Source: Flavobacteriaceae bacterium (GTDB lineage Bacteria > Bacteroidota > Bacteroidia > Flavobacteriales > Flavobacteriaceae). Taken from it: a DNA stretch of 34,922 nucleotides. Shown piece by piece: positions 8,285 through 16,928 of the stretch. Under the pieces are notes generated by a model that saw only the letters and a program-made list of their open reading frames with translations, had not been told where the DNA came from and ran no database searches. Made by a program: the position numbers and the translations under genes. Location of the stretch: positions 1 to 34,922 of the forward strand of contig NZIQ01000006.1 in assembly GCA_002691685.1 (NCBI GenBank), given 5' to 3'. Every line of letters starts with the position of its first letter. Position 1 is the first letter of the stretch.

Positions 8285-8908
8285 TTAATAAGGTTTAAAG
8301 GGAGGTAATACAAATTGAAAGTAATCCTTATAGTGATTTACTACAATCATAGCAGGTTTATTAGATAAAATTTGAGTATAAAGTTCTAGCGTAACTTCCT
8401 GTTCGTAGGTAAAAGTAATTTCAAAGGTTTTGGAACTTGGCTGCTGTGGGTGTCCAAAATCAACATATTCAATGGATTTACCCTCTGCTGTCTTATAAAC
8501 CATAACGACATCATTCCACCCCCATAGAAAAGAAGGATTTACACCGAATTCTAAAAATTTAAATCGAATGCTTCCAATTTTAGGGATTTGACTCAATAAA
8601 TATTGATTGTAGATTTCCTCTTGAACGACGCTGTCTTTTTTGATGATTTCTTTTTCTCTTTCTCCTATTTTTATTTTGGTTACAAAATCTTCGATATAAC
8701 TTTTTTTATCGATCAAATCAGTTGGTCTCTTTTCAAGGGCTATTTCAACTTTTACCTTAAGAGGAGCACTTTCTGTACTCGCATTTTTCAATTTTCCGTT
8801 TTCTACAATATAGGTGTAGGTCGTTTGCTCTTGGGCCTCTTTTTTTGTCCATTGTCCTTGAGCTACAAGGAAGAACATCAGCGATATGTATAGAAATATA
8901 GTTTTCAT
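8285..8908 (-). CDS. Exported protein of unknown function
   Basis: From the ATG at 8908 the product is 207 residues; a TTG one codon upstream is a less likely start. The N-terminus MKTIFLYISLMFFLVAQGQ is a signal peptide with a probable cleavage after AQG. The mature part alternates polar beta-like strands with charged loops and contains two Trp-rich pieces (NPSFLWGWNDVVMVYK near 123). I recognise no family. It lies between the SIMPL gene and the terminator of the MFS gene, so it probably starts its own transcript with the SIMPL gene downstream. Confidence 0.7.
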   Translation of the reverse strand: MKTIFLYISLMFFLVAQGQWTKKEAQEQTTYTYIVENGKLKNASTESAPLKVKVEIALEKRPTDLIDKKSYIEDFVTKIKIGEREKEIIKKDSVVQEEIYNQYLLSQIPKIGSIRFKFLEFGVNPSFLWGWNDVVMVYKTAEGKSIEYVDFGHPQQPSSKTFEITFTYEQEVTLELYTQILSNKPAMIVVNHYKDYFQFVLPPFKPY

Positions 8909-8914
8909 CAAAGT

Positions 8915-8941
8915 AAAAAAAAGCAGGCTTTTAGCCTGCTT
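8915..8941 (-). terminator. Rho-independent terminator of the MFS transporter gene
   Basis: AAGCAGGCT at 8921-8929 pairs perfectly with AGCCTGCTT at 8933-8941 around a three-base loop. Read on the minus strand the hairpin is followed by a run of T. It sits 10 bases past the end of the MFS gene. Confidence 0.88.
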
Positions 8942-8951
8942 TTGTATGCTG

Positions 8952-10163
8952 TTAGGCTATACTAGCCTTATTCTTTTTTTGCCAAAAATAAAGTATGGTA
9001 AATAGAATAACTAGTAATCCTGGAAAACTGACCATGTAAGTAATGGTTTGTTGACCAGCGGCCAGTTCAAGAGCATCTCCACTTAAACCATTGGCCTCTT
9101 GAGCGACTTTAGAAGCGTCAATCCAACCTCCAATGATAGGTTGAAAAATAGCTGTAGAGAACATTCCGACAGCTCCAACCATTGACATACCTAATGCTCC
9201 AGAGGCAGGTATTTTTTCAGCTACAAAACCGATCATATTAGGCCAGAAGTAACATACTCCTAATGCAAATGTCACAGCGGCAACATAAACCATAGATCCT
9301 GTTGAAGTACTTAAAAGATATACGCCTACTGTAGTCAAAACAGCTGAACCTAGTAAAACACCTGTTTGGTCTAACTTGTGCACCATTTCTCCTCCGAAAT
9401 AACGCCCAATGGCCATGAGACCTGTTATTAATGCTAAAATAAGCATGGGTTGTGCACCACTGTTTGAAAGTATTAAACTCGTCCATTGCTGAGGTCCAAA
9501 TTCTGAGATTGCCGTAAAGGCCATACAGAACATCATGAATAAAAAGAGTGGAGACAACATGGCTTTAAAATTTTCACTGATTGATCTCGATACTTCTTCT
9601 TTTGGTTTTGGAAAACTTTGACCGGCAAATAGGTAAGCGTAAATTAAGGTTGGAATAACAATAATACAAATTTGAGCTTGCCACCCTAAACTCATATCAG
9701 TCATAAATTTAGAGATTAAGCTACCTAAGACGATACCTCCAGGAAACCACATATGAAATCTATTGAGTAAAGTATTCATTTTTTTACCCTCATAGGCGTC
9801 TGCAATCATTGGATTACAAGCGGCCTCTGTGCATCCGTTTCCTATTCCGATTAAGAGTGTAGAGAGAAGTAGACTATTATATCCTGTTGCATAGATGGTA
9901 AGGATGATACCCGCCATGTGTGCAAGAAAGGCAAACTGCATGATTCTCTTACCTCCAAGGCTGTGGTAGACAAGCCCTCCAATGACCATTGAAATTGGAA
10001 ATCCGACAAACCACATTGAATTGATGAAACCTAATTCTTGTGCATTGAGGTTAAAATCATCTCCAAGTTGAGGGAGAATACCAGCTCTAATGCTGAACGA
10101 AAATGCTGTAGTGATTAATGCAAAACAACTTGCATAAAATAATCTTTGGTTATTCGTTGACAT
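8952..10163 (-). CDS. Major facilitator superfamily transporter, sugar-permease (FHS)-like
   Basis: The 403-residue protein has about twelve hydrophobic segments, the normal MFS layout, with a basic loop (SLGGKRIMQ near residue 68) at the MFS loop 2-3 position. GIGNGCTEAACNPMIADAY near 107 and LNRFHMWFPGGIVLGSLI near 134 resemble the conserved parts of the fucose/glucose/galactose-proton symporter branch, so a sugar substrate is plausible. The substrate cannot be read from the sequence. It is monocistronic by context: a strong terminator follows, and upstream it is divergent from a decayed lipoprotein gene. It is not adjacent to the glycosidases in this window, so no pathway is assigned. Confidence 0.85.
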   Translation of the reverse strand: MSTNNQRLFYASCFALITTAFSFSIRAGILPQLGDDFNLNAQELGFINSMWFVGFPISMVIGGLVYHSLGGKRIMQFAFLAHMAGIILTIYATGYNSLLLSTLLIGIGNGCTEAACNPMIADAYEGKKMNTLLNRFHMWFPGGIVLGSLISKFMTDMSLGWQAQICIIVIPTLIYAYLFAGQSFPKPKEEVSRSISENFKAMLSPLFLFMMFCMAFTAISEFGPQQWTSLILSNSGAQPMLILALITGLMAIGRYFGGEMVHKLDQTGVLLGSAVLTTVGVYLLSTSTGSMVYVAAVTFALGVCYFWPNMIGFVAEKIPASGALGMSMVGAVGMFSTAIFQPIIGGWIDASKVAQEANGLSGDALELAAGQQTITYMVSFPGLLVILFTILYFWQKKNKASIA

Positions 10164-10255
10164 AATTTATTAGTTAGTGTTAGAGAAGTGTAAAATAATA
10201 TATTTTTTCGTATTTCTGTTTTGAATACTAGACTTTAAGTAGATATATTTAACAT

Positions 10256-10724
10256 ATGTTGGGTCGAGAAAATCATTTCATCATTGTTTCTTTTATACTA
10301 TGGACTTTTTTTTCATGCGCTACAGATCAGAAAAAAACGAATAAGGTTGATCAAGAGCAACATCAATTAATACTCCAAATAGCTTAAAAGAAATTGAAAG
10401 TGATATTCGAATTTCCAATTTTGCTGAAGATTTTATGGAGTATCAGGTCTTTGAATGGAATGACAATCCTAACTTTGAAATAAAATCGTATTGGATTAAA
10501 GAGGAATTTATGGTTTCGGATAAGTTACTTAGAATAAAGGGAGAAAAATCTTTTCCTTTTCGCCAATGGGATGATCAAATGAGTTATGTTTTCTAGAGAA
10601 GACATATAGTGACAACAGAAATTTTTTTTACCAACAGGGCAAGAATTATCGTCAATATTGGTTGAGCACAGAATATAATCAAAGATTTGTACAATCCTAC
10701 AACTCTTCAGATTCGAAGGAATGA
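10256..10724 (+). pseudogene. Frameshifted lipoprotein gene
   Basis: The ATG at 10256 opens a signal peptide with a lipobox-like end (ILWTFFSCAT) but the frame stops at 10385-10387 after 43 codons. A second frame continues without a gap (TPNSLKEIESDIRISNF, then FAEDFMEYQVFEWNDN) to a stop at 10594-10596. A third frame follows (LEKTYSDNRNFFYQQGKNYR) to a stop at 10722-10724. Joined by two frameshifts this gives one acidic lipoprotein of about 155 residues. The second shift lies by a T-rich stretch (gttttc), so sequencing error cannot be excluded. Composition matches a coding region in each piece. I do not recognise the family. Confidence 0.65.
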
Positions 10725-10737
10725 TAAAAAATAAGTG

Positions 10738-11484
10738 ATGAATACTAGTCAGTTTAAATACAAGCATTATGTATTGGAATTTGTGGTTGTCTTTTTAGGT
10801 GTTTTGATTTCCTTTCAACTTCAGAATATTAGCCAATCCAAAGCAATAAAATCAAAAAATGAACTTTTTCTGAAATCTCTGGTATCAGAAATAGATGCGA
10901 ATATTGCGTATTGTGAAGAACACCTAAGTCAACTGAAAAATATGCTAATCATCAATGAAACCATTGAGCAGGAGTTTCGTTTTGATAAGCCCTTTCTTAT
11001 GAAACTGCACAACGAGTATCCTTTTGGACACAGTTATCTCGAAGACGGGTCATACCGCTATTGGACAGCGCCATCTGATTACGAAAATCTTTATCTCTGG
11101 ATGATTACTTGGTGGAACACCTTTGCACAAAATGAAATTTATTTTAACTCTCTTGTTTCTAATGGCTTACTTCTTGAAATTAAAGATGCGGATTTGCGCA
11201 ATAGAATAGAGGGTATTTACAGTACTAAAAAAAGACGTGTAATTGTTAACGAACAATTATTAAAGGCGAATTCCGATAAAATATTTGAATGGGCAGAAGC
11301 AAAAAGAGATGCCTCTGTGATTTCAAGCTCTAGGGATTATGTCTTTAAAGAATTGAAAGACTTGCAACTCAAAAACCTGATTGAAGACAGGAGCTATAGA
11401 ATTGAACTAAGGGTTATGAGTTTGGAAAACTACATTCAATCTTTATATTCTGTTCGTGAAGATTTAGCACAAATAAAACTTTGA
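10738..11484 (+). CDS. DUF6090-like membrane-anchored protein
   Basis: From ATG 10738 the product is 248 residues; the GTG one codon upstream is rejected. After a short cytosolic start it has one membrane helix, VLEFVVVFLGVLISFQLQ at about residues 11-28. This is followed by a long, charged, mostly helical region (SKNELFLKSLVSEIDANIAY onward). A short N-terminal tail, one helix ending in a Q/N motif and a helical body match the pattern of DUF6090 proteins, which are abundant in Flavobacteriia and have no known role. The assignment rests on this pattern only. It begins 13 bases after the lipoprotein pseudogene and the next gene follows by four bases, so the group was probably one operon. Confidence 0.7.
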   Translation: MNTSQFKYKHYVLEFVVVFLGVLISFQLQNISQSKAIKSKNELFLKSLVSEIDANIAYCEEHLSQLKNMLIINETIEQEFRFDKPFLMKLHNEYPFGHSYLEDGSYRYWTAPSDYENLYLWMITWWNTFAQNEIYFNSLVSNGLLLEIKDADLRNRIEGIYSTKKRRVIVNEQLLKANSDKIFEWAEAKRDASVISSSRDYVFKELKDLQLKNLIEDRSYRIELRVMSLENYIQSLYSVREDLAQIKL

Positions 11485-11488
11485 GTAT

Positions 11489-11923
11489 ATGAAATTACTT
11501 TTGAATATGCTATTCATATCATTTGTGACCTCTATTTCAGCACAGCAGCTTAGTGAATATCAAAATAAAAAACTATTTAGTTTAGGTTATAACCTTTACG
11601 AAGAAGGAGAATTATCTCAAAAAAAATATCAAGATTTAAATGAGCTTCTCAACTACCGAACGAAAATCCGAAGAAATAAAAACTTTGCTTCAGCATTTAG
11701 GATAGCAGCCTTAACAGCAGGATTAATAGGGGCTGTTGTAATTGTAGAAACGAATATTTTAAATCCTGAGCCAATTGGAACTGAGATAGGGGCTATTTTT
11801 GGAACAGGTATTTTGGTTTCTGGAGGATTACTTTATGCTGTTTCCTTTCCAATGAAAAAACGAGAGCGAAAACTAAAAAAAGAATTTGACCGAATAGACG
11901 CTATTTATAAAAACACAAATTAA
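11489..11923 (+). CDS. Small membrane protein of unknown function
   Basis: The 144-residue product starts with MKLLLNMLFISFVTSISAQ, a signal peptide. The mature part begins with a helical polar region that looks amphipathic. Two hydrophobic segments follow, IAALTAGLIGAVVIV near residue 70 and IGAIFGTGILVSGGLLYAVS near 96, and the protein ends with a very basic tail (KKRERKLKKEFDR). No family is recognised. It is four bases after the DUF6090-like gene and five before the cupin gene, so it is probably in the same transcript. Confidence 0.65.
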   Translation: MKLLLNMLFISFVTSISAQQLSEYQNKKLFSLGYNLYEEGELSQKKYQDLNELLNYRTKIRRNKNFASAFRIAALTAGLIGAVVIVETNILNPEPIGTEIGAIFGTGILVSGGLLYAVSFPMKKRERKLKKEFDRIDAIYKNTN

Positions 11924-11928
11924 TCGGA

Positions 11929-12288
11929 ATGTTTAAAATCAATCTAAAATCTAAGTTTGAATTATTTCAAGACTTGTGGTCGCCTAAGGTCATTGCCGAG
12001 CTGAATGATTATCAATTCAAATTAGTGCGCGTTAAGGGAGATTTTGTCTGGCATAAACACGATGAGACCGATGAGGCCTTTTTGGTACTTGAAGGTTCGC
12101 TCAATATAGAATTTGAAGATAAAACCATTCAATTGAAAGAAGGAGAACTTTATGTTGTCCCTAAGGGTGTGCTGCACCGTCCTTTTGCTCTTCAAGAGAC
12201 TAAAATTTTAATTCTTGAGCCCAGGAATATTATCAACACAGGAGATGTGTCTAATGAGTTGACAGCAGAAAACGATCAGTGGATTTAG
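11929..12288 (+). CDS. Small cupin-domain protein
   Basis: A single cupin barrel of 119 residues. Motif 1 is VWHKHDETDEAFLVLEGS, supplying His42, His44 and Glu49 as likely metal ligands; motif 2 is ELYVVPKGVLHRPFA with His83 as the fourth. Such small cupins act as sugar isomerases, dioxygenases or binding proteins, and nothing here decides which. No signal peptide is present. Its 3' end overlaps the nucleoside hydrolase gene on the opposite strand by four bases. It is in the same direction as the upstream membrane genes, so its presence beside the ribose genes may be accidental. Confidence 0.88.
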   Translation: MFKINLKSKFELFQDLWSPKVIAELNDYQFKLVRVKGDFVWHKHDETDEAFLVLEGSLNIEFEDKTIQLKEGELYVVPKGVLHRPFALQETKILILEPRNIINTGDVSNELTAENDQWI

Positions 12289-13250
12289 TGCTGATTTAGA
12301 CTATCGTAAAAATCATTGATAATTGCCTTGCGATCAAAATTTTCCCAAAGCGTAATCCGATTTTGATTTTGTGGTCGATCTACCCACTTTTTAGCAACAA
12401 CGGTTGGAGTTGGAATACTTCTTTTTTTCCCCCATTGACTGTTTTTAAGCACTGCGAGTGCCACTAAATCAAATAAGGCTCTAGAGGGCGGATTACCGTA
12501 TAAGTCTATTTTTGAGAATAGCTCGATAGAGTAGTCTCCAAAATTGGTAAAACTTCCTCCATGTCGACCTATAACTGGTTTTACCTCAGGCCCCTTGTCT
12601 TTCATTTTTTTCTGTACTTCGTCTAGGGATACTTTTACGGCATCTGAGCCTGATTTTTTTCCATATCTCACGGTTACTATTTCAAAATCTAAATCTTGTT
12701 CAAGAAGGTAATTCAACGAAGGAATATCATTCTCTTGATTGTATTCACCAGGTTCTGGATAATTAGAGCCCAACCAAACCAATCTAATTTGATTTTTAAT
12801 TGAAGGGTCTTTTTCTACGGCCAAGGCCACGTTGGTCAACTTTCCGATTGCGGCAATAACAAGTTTTTCTTTTTTTGACTTATGGGCTTCTTTTATAATG
12901 AAATCAACGGCTGTTTTGCCGTCAAAGTTTTCAGATTGAACTTGTGCTTTAAGCTCGTCAAAATTCGAATTTGCGCCTTTTAAAATGAGATATTTTCCGG
13001 ACACATCACATAGGTCTGCAACTCTGTTGGCTTCATCGTAATGCTGGTCTATTTCTCCACCATTATAGGTGGTATTTACAGTTATACCTTTGATGTCAAA
13101 TGTCTCTTCATTGAAAAATAAATACGCTAGGGCGTGTTGATCATCTAGTTCATTATTGGCATCTGTATCTAAAATAATAGGTATTTTTCTTTCTTGACTA
13201 ATACTCCATTTGAAACTGATTACTAAAAGTAGGAGTAGGTATTTTTTCAT
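12285..13250 (-). CDS. Exported inosine-uridine-type nucleoside hydrolase
   Basis: It should hydrolyse the N-glycosidic bond of nucleosides to give free ribose and base. The N-terminus MKKYLLLLLVISFKWSISQ is a signal peptide, so the enzyme acts in the periplasm or is surface bound. IILDTDANNELDDQHAL at residues 25-41 is the DTDxxxxxDD calcium-binding signature of the family, and AIGKLTNVALAVE near 136 is a second conserved stretch. The length of 321 is normal. It is the last gene of a set of four (ADP-ribosylglycohydrolase-family protein, GRP permease, ribokinase, this gene), one base after ribokinase, which implies cotranscription and a shared ribose pathway. Base preference is not readable. 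Confidence 0.9.
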   Translation of the reverse strand: MKKYLLLLLVISFKWSISQERKIPIILDTDANNELDDQHALAYLFFNEETFDIKGITVNTTYNGGEIDQHYDEANRVADLCDVSGKYLILKGANSNFDELKAQVQSENFDGKTAVDFIIKEAHKSKKEKLVIAAIGKLTNVALAVEKDPSIKNQIRLVWLGSNYPEPGEYNQENDIPSLNYLLEQDLDFEIVTVRYGKKSGSDAVKVSLDEVQKKMKDKGPEVKPVIGRHGGSFTNFGDYSIELFSKIDLYGNPPSRALFDLVALAVLKNSQWGKKRSIPTPTVVAKKWVDRPQNQNRITLWENFDRKAIINDFYDSLNQH

Positions 13251-13251
13251 A

Positions 13252-14154
13252 TTAAATGATTTCGTTCATAACGGGTATAGAGGGTTGTGCACCTTTACGG
13301 GTTACTGATAGTGTTGCGGATTTCATGCCCAATTCAATAGCAGTTCTTAAGTCATTATCTTTTAAAGCCGCTGCCAAATATCCGTTAAAAACATCACCAG
13401 CAGCGGTGGTATCAACGGCTTTAACCTTTGAAGTCGATATAAATTGTCCTTTCTGCTCGTGAGAAATCAAATAAACACCTTTATCTCCAAGGGTTATTAT
13501 GACTGCTCTATTTACCATTTGTAACAAATTGAAAGCTGCTCGTTCGATACTTTCCTGGTCAACCAATTCTATACCTGTTAAGCCAAATGTTTCTGTTTCG
13601 TTTGGGGTAATGATGTCTACATTTTTTAAAAGCTCAAGACTAATTCCCTGGTATGGAGCAGGATTTAAAATAGTTAAAGCCTTTTTGCTTTTTGCTTGAG
13701 TCAATAAATAAGCTACTGAAGTTAAGGGTATTTCAAGTTGACAAAGTACAATATCCTTTTCAGTAATCTGATCTGAAATACGATCTATATTCTGTTGGTT
13801 TAAGTGCTTGTTAGCCCCAGGAGCAACTATTATTGCATTCTCACCTGAATTTTGATTCACCATAATCATCGCTGTTCCTGAAGCAACTCCTTTTTGTTTT
13901 TCTATGAATGAAGTATCTATACCTTCACTATTGTAAACAGCTATGGCATTGCTTCCGAATTCATCATCACCTACCTTGGTTAAAAAAAGTACATTTGCTC
14001 CGGCTCTTGCCGCTGATACTGCTTGATTAGCTCCTTTACCTCCTGAAATCACTTCAAAATCTCCACCTATTACCGTTTCACCATCCGCTGGAAATTTAGG
14101 AGTTTCAAAAACTAAATCTGTATTACTACTCCCGACTACTATTACTTTTGACAT
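13252..14154 (-). CDS. rbsK: Ribokinase
   Basis: This PfkB-family kinase phosphorylates ribose to ribose 5-phosphate in the cytosol. Over 300 residues, all expected elements are seen: VGSSNTDLVFE at the start, GGKGANQAVSAARAGA at residues 38-53 (sugar binding), the NETE segment near 185, and VDTTAAGDVFNGYL at 247-260 with catalytic Asp254 in the AAGD anion hole. The length and motif order are those of true RbsK rather than fructokinase or adenosine kinase. The neighbours (sugar permease two bases upstream, nucleoside hydrolase one base downstream) agree with ribose as substrate. Confidence 0.93.
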   Translation of the reverse strand: MSKVIVVGSSNTDLVFETPKFPADGETVIGGDFEVISGGKGANQAVSAARAGANVLFLTKVGDDEFGSNAIAVYNSEGIDTSFIEKQKGVASGTAMIMVNQNSGENAIIVAPGANKHLNQQNIDRISDQITEKDIVLCQLEIPLTSVAYLLTQAKSKKALTILNPAPYQGISLELLKNVDIITPNETETFGLTGIELVDQESIERAAFNLLQMVNRAVIITLGDKGVYLISHEQKGQFISTSKVKAVDTTAAGDVFNGYLAAALKDNDLRTAIELGMKSATLSVTRKGAQPSIPVMNEII

Positions 14155-14156
14155 GA

Positions 14157-15152
14157 TTATAATTTAGCGAGAATAATTAGGGTTAACCCACCGAGAAATA
14201 ATAGAAACATCAAAGAGATTAAGGTATTCGTTCCTTTAGGAGCATTTTTAAATTCTTTCCAAATAAATACGCCCCAAAGAGCTGCAACCATTGTTGCTCC
14301 TTGCCCTAGACCGTAAGAAATGGCGTAACCGGCTTCTCCAGCAGCAATCGTATTAAGTACCATACCTATGCACCAGATTGCACCACCTAAGATCCCAATT
14401 AGATGTAATTTAGTGTTGCCCTTTTTGAAATAATCTGAATAGCTCACTGCTGCGCCACTTAATGGCTTGTACATGAATATGCTATTGAATAAAAAGTTGG
14501 AAAAGAAAATACCAAGAGAAAAAATGAAGGTTGCCGTATAAGGAGTAAGTTTACCTGTTGCAATAACTTCGAAATTTTCGGACATAGAAGCCGCGACAAA
14601 GCGGTAAAAGAATCCCATTAAAACACCCGCACAAATGGAAATTAAAATTCCTTTTGTCGAGGACTTTTGAGTATTTATTTTTTTGTAAGCAATGGCATCT
14701 ACAATAATAGCTATAGTCACTAAGGCAACACCTATAAAGAGCAGGGTTGGATTTCCATCTGGTACAGCGATATAATTAACTAGAACACCTTGAACTAGTG
14801 CAATTCCAATACCTATTGGAAAAGCAATAGCCATTCCAGCGATGTCGATTGCTGCCACTAAAAGCAAGTTGGCTATATTGAATATAACACCACCTAAAAG
14901 TGCCAGTCCAATGGCATTAAGAGAACTTTGATTGAGATTTTCAATAAAGGGAGCCCCAGAATCTCCGGTACTTCCAAGGGTAAGTCCAAAAAGAAGAGAA
15001 AGTAAAATAATCCCTAAGGTATAGTCCCAATAAAAAAGGGGGAACCCCCATTCTTTTGAAGCCATTTTCTGGGTGTTTGCCCAGGATCCCCAGCAAAGCA
15101 TTGTGATAAAACACAGGATGACCGCAGTCAAATAAGAAGAAACAAGAAACAT
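14157..15152 (-). CDS. GRP-family (RbsU-like) sugar permease, probable ribose transporter
   Basis: The 331-residue protein has about ten hydrophobic helices with DMT-superfamily character. The start MFLVSSYLTAVILCFITMLC leads into WGSWANTQKM, and internal segments LLVAAIDIAGMAIAFPIGIG near 98 and EAGYAISYGLGQGATMVAAL near 272 resemble glucose/ribose porter (GRP) proteins. It would import free ribose across the inner membrane for the ribokinase encoded directly downstream. The substrate is inferred from neighbours. Upstream lies a 69-bp gap to the ADP-ribosylglycohydrolase-family gene; that gap contains an AT-rich TATATTTTT that could be a promoter, so this gene may also be transcribed independently. 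Confidence 0.85.
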   Translation of the reverse strand: MFLVSSYLTAVILCFITMLCWGSWANTQKMASKEWGFPLFYWDYTLGIILLSLLFGLTLGSTGDSGAPFIENLNQSSLNAIGLALLGGVIFNIANLLLVAAIDIAGMAIAFPIGIGIALVQGVLVNYIAVPDGNPTLLFIGVALVTIAIIVDAIAYKKINTQKSSTKGILISICAGVLMGFFYRFVAASMSENFEVIATGKLTPYTATFIFSLGIFFSNFLFNSIFMYKPLSGAAVSYSDYFKKGNTKLHLIGILGGAIWCIGMVLNTIAAGEAGYAISYGLGQGATMVAALWGVFIWKEFKNAPKGTNTLISLMFLLFLGGLTLIILAKL

Positions 15153-15221
15153 AATTTAGTGAGGTTAGTTCTTCTAAAAATATAATTTTTTTGCGAAATG
15201 GTTTTGTGCAAGCTCGTAAAC

Positions 15222-16853
15222 CTAATTTTTTATCCGAATCAAATCAATAGTTTTGGGATTTGGACTCTGATCGCCAATTATTTTTAAGGTGTGTGTTTTA
15301 TGTTCAAGTGTCGTTTTTTCAAATACTTTAAAATAGAACTGACCTAAGGATTGGGTAGTGCTAAGATCATAATTACCAATGAAGTTTTGGTCCAAGTAAA
15401 TTTTGATTGAACCTGCATCAAGACTTCGATAGGAGTACAATTGAATAGCCTTACCTTTAAATGAGATTTCTGCTGAACAATTTGCTTTGCCAACAGTTAG
15501 GGTTGCTCCAGAGGCATTCCACTGTTCTTGTTGGGTTTCGAAACCTGAATAACACCAAGATTCGTGGTTATCTTCTATGGTTTGCCATTTATCTTCTTCA
15601 ATGACTGAGGAAGCCGTAGAAAGTTCATGAGTGATTCGAGGAATGATCCAATGGCCATTTTCAACACTTCCGTTCATTTCTTTTCGAACGACCGCATCGA
15701 TAAGTTTTAATCCTCTATCTGCCATATCGTTAAAATCATCAATCATAAGGGGTGTATTGTAGCGTGTTCGAGCAATGTTATATGAGGTCGAAAAATTATA
15801 ATCAAATACGTCTTTTAATTCGTCGAAACCCATTAGAAGTCCCAAAAATCCACCCCAGGTTGCGGTTGGATTGTCCGAATCCCATCCACACATGCTCGCT
15901 ATGGAAAGGGTTCTTTTAAAATCACCTTCTCCGTAGAGTAAACTTATAATTGAAGCTGCGAAGTTAATGCCTGAATCCCAAGGATATTGGTAATCATATC
16001 CAGCATTATGATTGTATTGGTATCTGTTTGCTACCATATCCCTCGTTTTTTCCCAATCGTTTTTATCTGGATTTTTAAGGTAACTGTTGTATACAAAGTC
16101 ATACATATCGGCGATGTAGGAGGAATTAGGAATGTATTTTCGCGCAATCTCAGTTATTCTTAAGATTTCGTCTTTACGACTTTTATCAGAATCGATAGTG
16201 ATGGCCAACGTATGCATGATAACATAAAATTCTGCAGCCCATTGTGAATGCGCATAGGCTGTTGTTCTAATAGGTAGATGTGCTAGTTTAAGGCCTATAT
16301 CTGGTCGAGATGGAGCAAGTGCTCCAAATATTTCTGTAGTTAATTGAGCATCAATCATTTCCCACATGGGATTATTGTCAGGATGAGAGGTGTCAGGTGG
16401 TAATGAGCCGTTTTGCATTTGGGTTAGGGCAGCCAAGTTTGATACCCAGAGTAAGGGTAATCCAATGTGTTTTTGCCATGCTGTACTGATTTGACTAGGT
16501 GTCAATAAAGGAGAATTGTTTTGTTCCATAGCCAGTTGATAGATATACTCTATATCAGTATCGTCATCAGCTCCCCAGGGATCTTCATCCAGCACGAAAT
16601 TAAATTTCCCTTCTCCAAAATCGTCATCAGTAAAAAAAGGAAAATTCACTCTTCTATTTTCGGTAGGAAGTCCTGTCCAATTTCCGATACATGACCCCAA
16701 CCAAAAACCCATTAAATGATCCCTATAAACGGATTTGGAAATAACCAATGAGTCATTTGTAGTCGTATTTTTTACTTCTGATTCACCTTTTAAAAATGAA
16801 GAGAAAAAGTAAAATGAGATGCTCAACAGAAAGGACATTACGTGCATAATCAT
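15222..16853 (-). CDS. Secreted ADP-ribosylglycohydrolase-family protein with C-terminal beta domain
   Basis: I start at ATG 16853 (543 residues); a GTG two codons upstream and ATGs at 16847 and 16838 are alternatives. The N-terminus is hydrophobic (SFLLSISFYFFSSFL), so the protein is exported or anchored. GFWLGSCIGNWTGLPTE at residues 49-65 and WGADDDTDIEYIY at 94-106 are the first metal-binding motifs of the ADP-ribosylglycohydrolase fold; CGWDSDNPTATWGGFLGLL near 322-340 is the second. There the usual GDxDT is changed to WDSDNPT. Residues about 415-543 form an added beta-rich part (GKAIQLYSYRSLDAGSIKIY, ending HTLKII) that looks like a carbohydrate-binding sandwich. Context with ribokinase and nucleoside hydrolase suggests it releases ribose or ADP-ribose from ribosylated substrates. 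The exact substrate is unknown. Confidence 0.85.
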   Translation of the reverse strand: MIMHVMSFLLSISFYFFSSFLKGESEVKNTTTNDSLVISKSVYRDHLMGFWLGSCIGNWTGLPTENRRVNFPFFTDDDFGEGKFNFVLDEDPWGADDDTDIEYIYQLAMEQNNSPLLTPSQISTAWQKHIGLPLLWVSNLAALTQMQNGSLPPDTSHPDNNPMWEMIDAQLTTEIFGALAPSRPDIGLKLAHLPIRTTAYAHSQWAAEFYVIMHTLAITIDSDKSRKDEILRITEIARKYIPNSSYIADMYDFVYNSYLKNPDKNDWEKTRDMVANRYQYNHNAGYDYQYPWDSGINFAASIISLLYGEGDFKRTLSIASMCGWDSDNPTATWGGFLGLLMGFDELKDVFDYNFSTSYNIARTRYNTPLMIDDFNDMADRGLKLIDAVVRKEMNGSVENGHWIIPRITHELSTASSVIEEDKWQTIEDNHESWCYSGFETQQEQWNASGATLTVGKANCSAEISFKGKAIQLYSYRSLDAGSIKIYLDQNFIGNYDLSTTQSLGQFYFKVFEKTTLEHKTHTLKIIGDQSPNPKTIDLIRIKN

Positions 16854-16928
16854 AATCACTTAGGGCAAGGTAAGATAGCACTTTGAATTTAAAAAACTGC
16901 AATCACAAAGGGTAGTATGTTAAGTAAA

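Noticed and set aside
10525-10767. 80-codon minus-strand open frame
   Set aside because: It lies antisense to the reconstructed lipoprotein pseudogene, whose frames carry the better protein signal.
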